Assembly (NCBI GenBank): GCA_000469685.2
Contig: LS997563.1
Span: forward strand, 47,210,750-47,274,749
Direction of reading: 5' to 3'
Source: Haemonchus contortus
Lineage: Eukaryota; Nematoda; Chromadorea; Rhabditida; Trichostrongylidae
Length of the DNA stretch: 64,000 bases
Under the pieces are notes generated by a model. The model made no database searches, was not told the origin of the DNA, and saw nothing but the letters and a program-made list of their open reading frames with translations. Below are positions 1-10,695 of this stretch, piece by piece. The number at the start of each line of letters is the position of its first letter. Position 1 is the first letter of the stretch. Made by a program: the position numbers and the translations under genes.

Positions 1-184
1 CGAATTAAAGGCGCAAACACCTACTTACATCGAATGCCATTGGCACTGCCCTGTTGGTGTTAGTGCCAAACTTCGTGTTTAGGGGGATATTATTTGTTTT
101 AAAGAAGGAGGGAAGATTCTACTGACTATTACAACTTTGTCAAAGAAGGAGGGAAGCCCGGCGTCAGCCGGGAGAACCGACTGG
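1..184 (+). mobile_element. Helitron 3' end (family F1), truncated by window edge
   Basis: The stretch ends in a GC-rich hairpin (CCCGGC-GTCA-GCCGGG near 155-170), a short spacer and the terminal CTGG, followed by host T. Hairpin plus CTRR immediately before T is the standard Helitron 3' end. The same ending recurs at 1631 and 22078. No Rep/helicase coding is visible, so this is a non-autonomous copy whose 5' part lies left of the window. Confidence 0.55.
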
Positions 185-1631
185 TCCGATCCATAGACGG
201 GTGGTTTTCATTGCGTTCAAAGTCAAGTCGCAGACACAATCTCGCGGCGTCTAATGTATCTGGCTTTTTTAGTAGTTCGAACTTTCCGATCGTCAATTAA
301 TCAAATAGAAGAGTTGGCTCAGTCGTTGAAACTCGTAAGTCCGGCCTATATCCTTGGTACGATTTCACGCGCCCAAATCATAAGCGTGGGAACACTTATG
401 GCAGGTGGCAGGACCAGACTCCGCCCATAGGGGGTGGGGCGTGCGCGATAGAAAGTTTAGGTCGCGAATTCATAACTCCTGTTCCCCTGGCACTTATGGC
501 AGGTGACAGGACTGGACTCCGCCCATAGGGGGCGCGGTGTGCGCGGTAGAAATTTTAGGACGCAAATTCATAGCTCCTGTTTACGCGGTCTTATTGCGTT
601 GAAATTACGTAGAAGTGCAGGAGGCAGGATAATAACACTGATGTTAGGTGATGAGTGTTGATAGTTATTAAAAGGAGTTGATAAAGAGCCTTGAAAAGCG
701 AGAGCCACAGGAACCATTACTTCCTGTTAACGGCAGAGCTTTGGATTTTCGGAAAACTGTTAGAGACTGATAGAAACCGATAGGAGGCGAGAGCCAATAA
801 GTCTACAACATTTTTCATACTGACAATTGAGCATTCCAGTAGATAGTGCAGGTTGTGAAAGGGCCGAAGTTAATTAGTGATAAGTACAGATAATAACAAG
901 CGAGCAAGCGTTGCAATCCACTTCGTGTCAACAGTGGAGCCTTTTCAAAGACGGAAGTGTAGGATGTGACGTGGTCGTGGATGCTCTTTGGCAGGAACTG
1001 ATAACAACTCATAGGAAGTGAAGGAGCCTCAGAGAGCAAAAATGTATTTATGACCAAACACTGACTCTTTACTGCTATAAATGCTGTAATAGTGACCGAC
1101 TAGAGACATTTCTCCAAGACGAAATGAGAATCTTGTTCATTTCTCGCTATTAAACTACGACCGTTGAGCAGTAAGCTTTGTGACACAATGAAGTACCACG
1201 ATTCGTTTTTGTTTTGAAACATCATTTGTGACTAAACTCATCTGACCGCTAATGATTTGGGATTTCCAATTAATGAAAAATCCGTGGGGAAAATGTTCCA
1301 TCGATAGAAACATCTGTGATAGGCGTTATTAGCCATTTCTGGGTACCATTCAAGACACTGGTTGTCAATCAGTTGAGCCATCGATATTACAAAATTTCGA
1401 GATGAAGAGCAATGAATCGAGACCTCTAATTAGTGAAAAATTAATTACAGTACAGAAGAAATTCCTCCTGATTCGGAGCCAACAGTGGAGGTGTAGAGCT
1501 TTCAGAGAAAAAGGAAAATCTGGAGTGTCTTACGTATAGCAAATTCCTTACAGAAAGGAGGAGCGCCCGGCGAAACCGGGCGACACCATAAGAAGGAGGG
1601 AAGCCTGGCGTTAGCCGGGCGGCCCGACTGG
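185..1631 (+). mobile_element. Non-autonomous Helitron, family F1 copy
   Basis: This shares long blocks, in the same order and orientation, with the better-defined copy at 20652-22078: the 'cttatggcaggtggcag' unit (near 395 and 493), the block beginning 'ataacaagcgagcaagcg' near 895, and the terminal pair of GC hairpins at 1560-1631 ending CTGG before T. The 5' end is not the usual F1 start, so the left boundary is uncertain; it may be truncated or rearranged. No transposase coding is visible. Confidence 0.55.
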
Positions 1632-2639
1632 TTGTATATAATGGAAAACATTAGCGGCTTTCAGCGAGGATAGCAATGCGATCAGAATCTCGTTCTTTTT
1701 CCAAAAAAATACATAAAAAGCTTTTCATCTCTTGAGAAGCTTCTAAAACAAGCGCTTGGAAAATCTGCTCTCAAAAACCGGAAATACATTTCCAACAACC
1801 CCAATGGCATGTTTTCAGAAGAGAACGGTACTCATTTTGATCATAATCTGCTATTTATTTCTACATTTGAATTGTAGAAATTGTACTGCGCTTCCCAGTA
1901 TTACTCTCTATGACAATTTTTCCCTCTGACGCTGTTAACATTACAGCCACATGCACTCCGAATCGCAGATTGTAAAAACACTAAAAAGTACGATTTTATA
2001 CTAGTATGAGTTTTCGAGAGAGGAATACGAGAATTCCACTTGTTAGAAATGAAGGGGTCTTGTCTAAATTCAGCTGACATTTTGATCTAAGTTTTCGTTT
2101 ATCGCCATTCTGTCATCATTTAGCTGCTCCCCGGTCCCCGCTGAGCGACTGTGTATAAACTCTATTAGAATACTCCGAGTTTGTAGGTATGACACCCGGA
2201 AGGCGCAGTAGACCCTTCTCAGGACATATAATCCATTCCTGAGTCTGGAATTTCAAGAGAGGAACCCTCCCATTTAGGCGGGCACGGGCGCATATGCTTA
2301 CCTTACCCTATCTATCAACTTTGATCCTAATGGTGATAATCTATTATAAATTTGCTCATGCTCTTCAATGAGTCTTCTGTCGCAACAACTCTTCTGCAGC
2401 CTAGCAACCTGGGTTGATCGAAACCTCGATTGATACGAATGTTGTCTAGGTTAGGGTACCCCTGTCTGTACCACGCTCGCCGTGTCCGCTTGCATACTGT
2501 GAAGGAGAAGCTTTGATTTATTAGTGGAGGATTACCTTGATTGCCATGGAACCTCGGGAAAACCTCTGCCACCCATGTCGTCGAACAATGGTGAAAACAC
2601 GAGTCCGTATTCCCAACCCTTCCTACACATCTTTATGGA
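1632..2639. other. No gene recognised
   Basis: AT-rich sequence without convincing splice-bounded open frames. A minus-strand open frame of 81 codons at 2327-2572 matches no family I know and has no supporting exon structure. The stretch is probably decayed repeat or intergenic DNA. Confidence 0.4.
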
Positions 2640-3590
2640 TGTAAAGACCTTTTAGATAGATTGACCGAAATTCTTAGATTATTGGTGATTGGATCGGTTC
2701 TGTAGCAAGTGATAACGGGATAAAGCGGATACTTGATCCCTCATTGATTAGCCTATCTTGAAGCGTAGTCGTCGAATCTAACAGCGAGAAATGAAGCGAA
2801 CTTCTCACTCGTTGCATGATACAGCCTTTTCTCTGTTCCTTTCACTGCACCTATCACTCATTTCCTGCCATCCCGTTCTATGAGCCATCTCAAGAAGCAT
2901 ATTGAAATGTTTCTCAAGACTGAGAAGTCCTGAATATAAGGGTGCTCGAAAAGTATATGCCTTCTTTTCAGCCCTTGTCAGCTGATATAATTTTTTGCAT
3001 TCGTTATCTGCCATCCAGTCCCACTCTATATCACTGAACTAGCAGAGCTTCTACGAAAAGAGTGATTCAGTGCTCACCCTATATCACGTGGTATCATCCA
3101 GTATTAATTCTTGTTACCAATCATCGACGATGTCGACGAATCCTGCATAAGTCTTCAAAAAAATCCAGTTTTCACTGACCGGAGAAGAACAACCGGCTCA
3201 ATCGCTCCAGTCTTCTAGAGTTGTTCATCGGCGATTATCAGTTGTTATTACTTCCAGGCACTGACCAGTAGGTTTCTACGATCCCATCGCACTCAACAAC
3301 TCTCATCGAAGGGCCAAGCTTTCGCTGATAATACGAACTGCATGGCTAATCGTGTTTTTCTCGTTTTCTAACAGCAGGGTTCCTTTTCAGCCTATACCAC
3401 ATGTTATCACTTATTGTTAAAAGTATGCGGTTTCTTCACTCTACGTCACCACCAAGGTGGCAGGGATCCACCAATGACCCTAAATGCAAAAGTGATTCTG
3501 GCCCTTCACCACTCACTTCTTGCCGCCAACATCAGCGTTCCCATCCTGTAGCCTTTCTTCCTTTCATTTGAACAATCTTTGTCAGGGGGG
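2640..3590 (-). mobile_element. Diverged internal fragment of Helitron family F1
   Basis: This resembles, at low similarity, the interior of the minus-oriented F1 copies at 10790-11736 and 57799-59545. Shared landmarks include a block like 'attattggtgattgg' near 2680 and one like 'cagcgttcccatcctg' near 3530. Neither terminus is visible. It is best read as an old copy broken by later changes. Confidence 0.4.
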
Positions 3591-4199
3591 GGGGAGGGCT
3601 ACCTAAGACTGACGTATTGAAGACTCCCTCAGATTCAGAGAAATGGGCCCACTTTTATTACAGTTTTCGGCATATGAATATCCTTGCGCAGATTGTCAGG
3701 CTCTAACACGTGGGGGGATTCGACTCTTCGCCGTGTGAACATCCTCCAGTTCCTCTACAACTACTTAATCACAGCTTCAAACGGCAAGCCCGTCAATATA
3801 AAGCCTCGCATAACTATAAATTATCGGAACTTTGCATTGTAGCACATGATGAATAACTAAAATTAAGATGAATCACAATTTTTAGAACAATTCCAATTGG
3901 TTCCAGGTTGTTCATAAGTCATACTCCCTGAGTGTTGCCCTTTTTATCTACCATGCGCTCCGCCTTCTTGAGCATACCGTTGTGGAAAGAAAAAATCGTA
4001 AATTTATGTGATCTGAAAACGGCAGTCAATTACTTCTTTGAGTCATAGCTTCCTCACTCTTGGATAAAAGTCATCAGTGATTTACTCAAAGGATAATAGA
4101 AAGTTGTTGACCTCTTTGGTAAATATATTTGCGAAAATTGATCGGCTTGGAAAATTTTAGAAATGATTTGAAAAAGACCTTCATTGTGTTGCAGGACTT
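3591..4199. other. No gene recognised
   Basis: No open frame with family resemblance on either strand. A short run of G residues sits at 3587-3597. The right part may be the 3' flank of the neighbouring Penelope-like relic, but I could not define its end. Confidence 0.35.
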
Positions 4200-5950
4200 T
4201 CCATCCAACCTAATAATATCCTTGTGCCGTGTGAGGCTGTTAGATTCAACAGTTTATTGATCAAAGGCCTAATATTTCGACCTTTCCGTCTTCTTTAGAA
4301 GCCTGAAGCAACTCGGGACTATTTGCACAGTATCCAAAAAGCGCATTACCCCTTGGCGAATGTTACGGCGAATTCAATTGAAATTTAAAACGTAATCACC
4401 AAGGTTCCACCGCTCAAGCCGATAAGAAATCCGCTGCCGCCACAGGCGACTGTCAGTAGCGAATGAGGCTCATTGGCTGTCTCCCTTATACTTGTGATAC
4501 TTGTGATAAGGAAGATTACGTTATAATGTTACTGAGTCACAAGTCGCAGTGCGGTAGGAACATATTATGCTAGCAGCTTGATATTGTTATCAGGAATATT
4601 CACTAATCGTAAAACATCTTGCAGTCCAGCTGTTAAAATGCTTCGCTGTATAGCATTGCTAACTTTATCGAAGATGAAGGGGGGGGGCATAGTGGTAACT
4701 TACTTTGGGGCGTAGCACGCTGCATACTAGTGCGAGATTTTCTATAACCTTGTGATACCGTATAACCGTTCACAGCAGCTATCTCACAAGCCAAACGTCG
4801 GGATTCGAGTCGTTCAGCTTCACCCGTGCAAACATTTGTTGCTGTTCTCAACATGTTGCTGACGACTGCTCGTTTAACGGCTTGTGGATGAGCTGATGTA
4901 GCGTAACGAGAGATATTTTAAGAACTAGTTTTACGGTACCACACTAACAAAGCCACTGGATACTTCGACCTGAGTGTTGAGATGAGGGAGATAACCATCT
5001 CGTGGAACATGGAACCTCTCGGTTGAGTTCAATGCACTGTGATTGTTCTTTCATTATACAAAAACGCTCGTCCATTGTGAACTGTGCTGATGTTATGATC
5101 AAACAGTCATCGATATATCTACAGTACATTGAAGGATTTCGTTTCAGGGCCGGTTCTTCAATTCTGCCCATAAAGCACACAGCAAGAACTGGTGCTAGCC
5201 GTTGTCCCATAGCAAGTCCTCTGACTTGAGAAAAGTACTTTCCCGCCCATTCAAAGATGTTGCACGTTAAGCATTCCTTCACCAACGTCATTATATGCAT
5301 TTCACTAAGTATAAAGGTTTTAATAGCATGCCTATCTAGGGTTTCAGATAACACTTGTAGGGCCTGTTTGTTTTGGACTTCAGTATAAAGCTAAACGACG
5401 TCGAATAATTCGATTACACTACTCTTACCAAGGTTTGAGCTGTGTAATAGTTCAAGAAAATACTTAGTAATAAAATAAAATACTGGGCAGGTGAGATGGA
5501 ACCGTGGGCAACAGCTGGCTTACAATATTGAGAAACCACGAGATTTTATCAGTTTGTTCCCTCCCACAACTAATAATGGGCCGGTTTTTAAATGTTCCAT
5601 TGATGTAAACTGCGCTTCGTTTGAGAAGAGTTTGTTGGTCTTTATGAGGCTATAGAAAATCGAACAGTTAGACTACCATTTTGAGTCTACTGACCAACTT
5701 CTCCTCAATACCCGCAGATTTTGCGATGCTCAACCATATATGATTGAGGCGATTACACTGTGATAGGAAGCCTTTTTCAGTCACGCGACGGTAAACAGAG
5801 GAGTCGCTGAGATGAAGTTCGTTTATGGCTCGGTCAAGTGTTTGAGACATAACGACGAACTCACCACCTTTACAACAAACCGTTACGCGCGGCATTCCAT
5901 TCATTCTTAACTCGCGCAATTCCTTCAACCCCTGCCTTCGCTTGTACATT
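4200..5950 (-). pseudogene. Penelope-like element reverse transcriptase, broken
   Basis: Reading right to left, frames at 5949-5668, 5354-4944 and 4854-4633 carry successive parts of a Penelope-like reverse transcriptase, broken by stops and frame changes. The first includes KGGEFVVM and a conserved SSVYR block. The sequence between contains a degraded RPIIS...KISWFLN segment. The second holds the palm motifs GLAMGQRLAPVLA and YIDD (near 5105-5094), where catalytic aspartates sit. The third matches the segment that follows RT (KTATAVCTG-like). I saw no intact GIY-YIG endonuclease downstream. The family normally copies RNA at chromosome nicks; this copy is dead. The flanking 4200-4480 resembles other repeat ends in the window. 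Confidence 0.72.
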
Positions 5951-6321
5951 GAGTTTGTACTTCGAGGCCTTTTATTTTGTTTTAGAACAGTTTGGACTCC
6001 CGCGGTAATATCTTGAACCCAACATCAGCCTCGGGCACTGGTTGGGGTTTTTTTCTAAAAATTACGCGGGAATAGGGTATTTTGCCATATATAGCTGCGC
6101 GCTATGGCACACACTTGGACAGCTCTTCCAAACGCCCCTTCCATGCAACTTTTGTCGTCGCATGTTTGTCTAGTTTCACCTCATTTTTAAAGCCCTATAT
6201 TTCTCTGGGTACGCCTACCTCCGCATTTTCTTCGCCACTTTCACACTAATCTGGATCATCACTTTAATTAATCGTTAGCCAGAGATTCCAAAATTAGGGT
6301 GAACCAAGCCTCTAACAAAGA

Positions 6322-7845
6322 AGGTCTTTCAGGGCGTGGGACGCTTTTTGAAAATGTTTTTTTGCATGGTGTAGCGGCATGAGCACTGAGTATATAACCA
6401 TGGTCCATTTCCACTAAATGGCCTTCTGAATGCCAAAAAAGGAGTGAAAATGATTTTGCCAGAAATTGCCGTTTTAACCCACTAAACATCGTTCGTTTCA
6501 TTCATGACGTCGACTGTCCGCACAGTAGGATGGGCCGGTGGAGGCAACATTGAAAATATTGTGAATGGTAGTCAAAAAAGATACCCTAAGTTGAAAAGTG
6601 CGGAGAAATTTTATATAGGCTCTCCACGGTCGAGCTGCCGGCAGCGTCGGATGGTGTGGTGGATAGCAATGGGGACTAGTAAGGAAGACTGCGATGGGTT
6701 GATGGATCGGATTTTCGAGGCTGTGCCGTTTTTGCATTTAATGCTGCCACCTCCTTCAAAACTGATGGGAGGCGCATCTAATTCCGATGATTTCACCGTT
6801 TCTTACCCTAGCGTTGATTTCGCGCCATTGGCTATCAGTATCTTCTGCAGCCACCTCGACTTCAGCAATCTCATTCTTGCTCACGTCCTGCCAACCCTTC
6901 ACAACAGGAACGCGGAGTTAAGGGACCGTAGGTTGGGAACGGGTATCGCCTGAACCCTTCATCTAGTCATTAATCTAGTCATCCGGCACTAGAATGATTT
7001 CCTTCAGGGTTGACAGCTTTTATATCAATCCTGGTGCTCATGGATGTTTCAGCAAGAAGATGAGTTGAAAGAGAGTCTGACTCGTTTTCCCCCAGGAGTT
7101 CGCGGTTGGCGCCCAGAGGAAGGTCGGAATAGGGAATTCTGTTGTCTTTGCATTGACGAACAAGGTCGAGGACAGCTTCCATTGAACAGGAACTATATTA
7201 TAGGCTTTTGACCTCCATTACAACATATATAGTGTGAAATTAAGAGACACCTCTATACTCCTGGGAGTGTGAAGCCTTGGAGCTCCTCCACTGGTAGTGC
7301 TCCACACAACAAATTCTAACGACTTGTAGAGGTTATGTGCCTGTCTGGTCCTGGTCACGACCATGACCAGTCAGGCACTTGCTTCAGCCCTGGTGCAATA
7401 TGGAGCCAACTTGGAGGTGGCAGCATAAAATGCAGATCTTCGAGAATCCGAATCATCAACCCATCCTAGTCGTCCTTGCTCGAAGTCCACATCGCTATCC
7501 GCCACACCATCAACGCTGCCAGCAGCACAACCGTGGAGAGCCTATATGAAACTTCCCCGTACTCTTCAACATGTGGCTCCTTTTTTTGGCTATCTTTCAC
7601 GTTATTTTCAATGTCGCCTTCAAGGCCCCTTCTACTGTGCGGACAGTCGACACCATGAATGAAACGAACGACGCTTAGTGGGTTAAAACGGCAATTCCCG
7701 GCAAAATCATTTTCACCCCTTTTTTGCCATTCAGAAGGCCACTTAGCGGAAATAGACCATAGTTCTATACTCAGTGCTCATACCCCTACACCATGCAAAA
7801 AACCATTTTCAAAAAGCATCCCACGCCGTGAAAGACCTTCCTCGT
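6322..7845. mobile_element. Long inverted-repeat element (about 430-bp arms)
   Basis: The left arm (about 6322-6755) is the reverse complement of the right arm (about 7418-7845). The match includes the blocks around 'atgaatgaaacgaacga' (7655) and 'ggtggcagcataaaatgc' (7418). The central 660 bases contain a minus-strand open frame of 67 codons (7182-6979) that I do not recognise. The open frames inside the arms are shadows of the repeat. Arm identity looks moderate, roughly 85 to 90 percent by eye, so it is not recent. It could be a foldback/MITE-type element or two copies in opposite orientation. Confidence 0.6.
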
Positions 7846-8118
7846 AAGGGAATTCCATGCAAGGCTTTTCACATAATAATTACTGTAGATACATTGAACG
7901 AACTTCGTCTAGTTTGTTTGCCTTGCACGTTTTTGACGTGTTGCAGACTTTCTCTTAACGTTGTGAAACCTGTCAGAAACAGATCTAGAAGGAACGCGCA
8001 TAAAAATCAGCAAGCCGTCGTAACCTCACAGAGCTAGTGGAACATTATTTTTTGATTATCTCCAGTTTCTCTCTTGCTTAAACATCGGCATAATTGTTAA
8101 TTATTAAAATATTCTTTT

Positions 8119-8385
8119 GCCGTGCGCGGTTGCCAGGTGGAGCAATTTGGTAAATCAACGCCCTAACGCTCCCACGTTATCGCCTACTTCAGAGGCCAAG
8201 GCTCCACCGCTCGAGCTGATAAAAAATCGCCACAGGCACGTGTAAATAATGGAGGTGTTATATCCACTTGAGCGGAGGAACCTTGGACTCTGAAGAAGAC
8301 GATAACGTCAAAGTCGAAGCGTTAAGCTGTTCATTTACCAAAATTTTCCACCTAACAATCTCGCACGGCACAAAAATATTTCAAT
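8119..8385. repeat. Short inverted-repeat (MITE-like) element
   Basis: The left end (about 8119-8155, with GTGCGCGGTTGCCAGGTGGA) pairs with the right end (about 8340-8385), both running toward a GGTAAAT block. An inner pair (gctccaccgctcgagc near 8205 and cttgagcggaggaacc near 8268) extends the foldback. A related 'ggttccaccgctcaagcc' lies at about 4405, so the unit is dispersed. No coding. Confidence 0.5.
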
Positions 8386-8819
8386 TATTTACCCTCTGAA
8401 TTTTTAGTTGTCTTTAAACTTATTGTTACATTTCTACCAACCTACTAAAATTGGCATCTCCAATGAAAAAGAAATTGAGCTTTGAGTTAGTTGAACAGCC
8501 GAAATTACATTTTTTTTCTTTTTGTGCCTATTGATATAACGCTCTTTGACTAAGGTTTGTCGTTAAGATGGCTTTCCTTCCAACTGTTGGTGGATAAATT
8601 AGTTCTCAGAGAATCCCTTCCTATTTTTCCGGTACCCAAAGCATGCATAAGTGCAGGGATGCGTTAAAGGACTGAATCTAATTATCAACAGCTAGGTTGA
8701 TTAACAGCCATACAATGTCAAATGCCTACACTAACATTTTCATTCAATCTCGAATTTGCGAATAAGCCTTCACTTTTATTTCTTTGCTTCGCATGCATGG
8801 CTCACTTCATATAATCAAA
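8386..8819. other. No gene recognised
   Basis: AT-rich sequence between repeats. No open frame or repeat family was identified. Confidence 0.4.
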
Positions 8820-10690
8820 TTAGGAATTGAAGACACACAGTATTTCAATTCTCTTATGCCGTATTAAGACCTGCCTGGGGTTAAAGCGGATAAAAATTCG
8901 TAGTACTTTATTTCTTAGAAATATTATAAAGATTTCCCTTTCCTGGCACATTACTACAACCTGATGAGCTCTCCTGTGCGCTACTCGTATACGCCTCAGC
9001 TTCTGATGGAAACATGCTACAGCTTTACATTTGGATGTAAGGAGCAGAAGATTTTTCGCTTGAATTTTTAGGCCTTCGATGATCCCTCCGCTTTGAGACG
9101 AAATAAAGCTTTCCTTAGCGAGATACTTCATGTATTTAGAGAATGCTCAGTCATTTTGCAGAATCTTGTTTCGAAGTCATGCCCCACATTCAAAATTTGG
9201 GTTGCATCTTTGCGGTGAGAAGAGATAGAAATTTTCGACAGTGAATTTGAAATTTGCATGGGCCTTACACGAGTCCGATATAATCTTGAATCTAGAATTT
9301 CTCCACAAGCGCTGTCGAATTCGGCCAGCATTTGTTCCTAGTTTCGGTGTTATGAGCATGAGAGGAGATGAGGTAAATGAAGGCCATCGCCCTTCATTTA
9401 CCTCATCTCCGGTTGTTTGAGGTATGCTGAAAAGCTCTTTCGACGTTGAAGCTTTAATCTTTGAAGAATGGCGAAACCCCGGTTGTGAATTTGCCGTGAA
9501 GTCCACAAAGCATACTATGTATATCCACAAAGTACGGTGAGTAGGAACGCACTGCTTACCCAAGGTTTCACTCACCGCTTGTGTCTCGACGGTATCAAAG
9601 GCTTTTTAAATAGATGAATGCAAATTATAATGGCACACTGTATTCTCCTGTATGAAGTATCCTCTATTATCGCGATAGTTCAATAAGCCTCGTGAGAGTG
9701 TGGATGAGATCTATGTATAGTACTAAACCCTCTCCGAAATCCTGCTCGCTCGCATTTCAGTTCCTTTTTATATATTCTGCCAATCCCGTCGAGGATGACT
9801 CGATGAAAAGTTTGAAGATTACAAACAGCAGGTATATTACGCTATAGTTGTCAACATCTTTGGCATCTTCCTTCTTACATAGCAACAGACTTGCTACTTT
9901 TCCACGCAGTGAGCACCTTGCATTTTCCGTGAAGAGCCTAGCCAGGGTTCCGACGATAACTGCTGAAAGCCCGTCAGACGTTCTGGTTCAATATTATTAG
10001 GATTGAAGGCCGTACAATGCTTCATCGAAGTTATGACATGTCGAGTTCTGGAAGGGGCTATTGAAAGAAGATCATATCAGTCTTAGCTGAGATGGTAGGT
10101 AGGCAGGTAGACATGGCAACCGAAAGGACTCTACTGAAAGTCTTAGACCGTCTTCATTGCCTTTCGAGATACAGTAACTGTCCCGCTAGAACGACAAAGG
10201 GGAGTTATCTTGGTTCATCTTTTCCCTTAGCGAAGCTCCGGCGTATTACAGCCTCGACGGCCAGAACTGCTGCTATTCTCTCTTCTGGATATTCCGTTAT
10301 CGCTTCTTCGCATAGCTGATTAAAATGTTTGTTGCTGATTGCCTGTACCCGCGCGACTCCACGTACGCTGCAGTATCAGTTCAAGACTTTGTGAAAAGAA
10401 ACGCCCTTCGGCTACTCTGCTTTTCTAGCTTTATCATGAAAATTTTCGACGAGTCAGAAGTATTCTATATCAATGTTGTCAATGACGGAATCTTTCTAAA
10501 CACTCGGAAGGAAAGCGAAACTTAGTAGAAGTGTATATCTATGTTTCCTTTCCTGAACTTCATGGCTCTCTCTCCGCCCACTAGAAACAGTACATAACGC
10601 GTAGAAGACGATGGATCCGATTCCGTGTAGAGCTTCGGACAGCGACGTGGGTCAGGCCAAACTTTCAATCGGAGGCGATGTGATTTATTT
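8820..10690 (-). pseudogene. RTE-type LINE relic
   Basis: On the minus strand, scattered frames match an RTE-class non-LTR retrotransposon. MLAEFDSACG at about 9331 and the following codons correspond to the segment after the RT palm, where related copies read MLTEFDE.CG. The right end (10560-10690) aligns at nucleotide level with 43068-43190 of the RTE relic at 41330-44280, which is the end of the endonuclease domain. Many stops and frameshifts interrupt it. It abuts the Helitron end at 10696. Confidence 0.6.
9364..9410. repeat. Perfect 20-bp hairpin with 7-nt loop
   Basis: Bases 9364-9383 are the exact reverse complement of 9391-9410, separated by CCATCGC. The hairpin sits inside the decayed RTE relic, so the palindrome is probably a local inverted duplication and not a functional RNA. 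Confidence 0.75.
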
Positions 10691-10695
10691 CATTA

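Noticed and set aside
5002..5229. Plus-strand 75-codon open frame
   Set aside because: It is the antisense shadow of the Penelope-like RT motif region.
6504..6953. 149-codon plus-strand open frame
   Set aside because: It lies largely in an arm of the inverted repeat, resembles no family, and the matching frame is not kept in the other arm.
4200..8385. Hammerhead ribozyme associated with the Penelope-like element
   Set aside because: Penelope-like elements often carry one, but I found no CTGANGA plus GAAA core in the right spacing on either strand near the relic.
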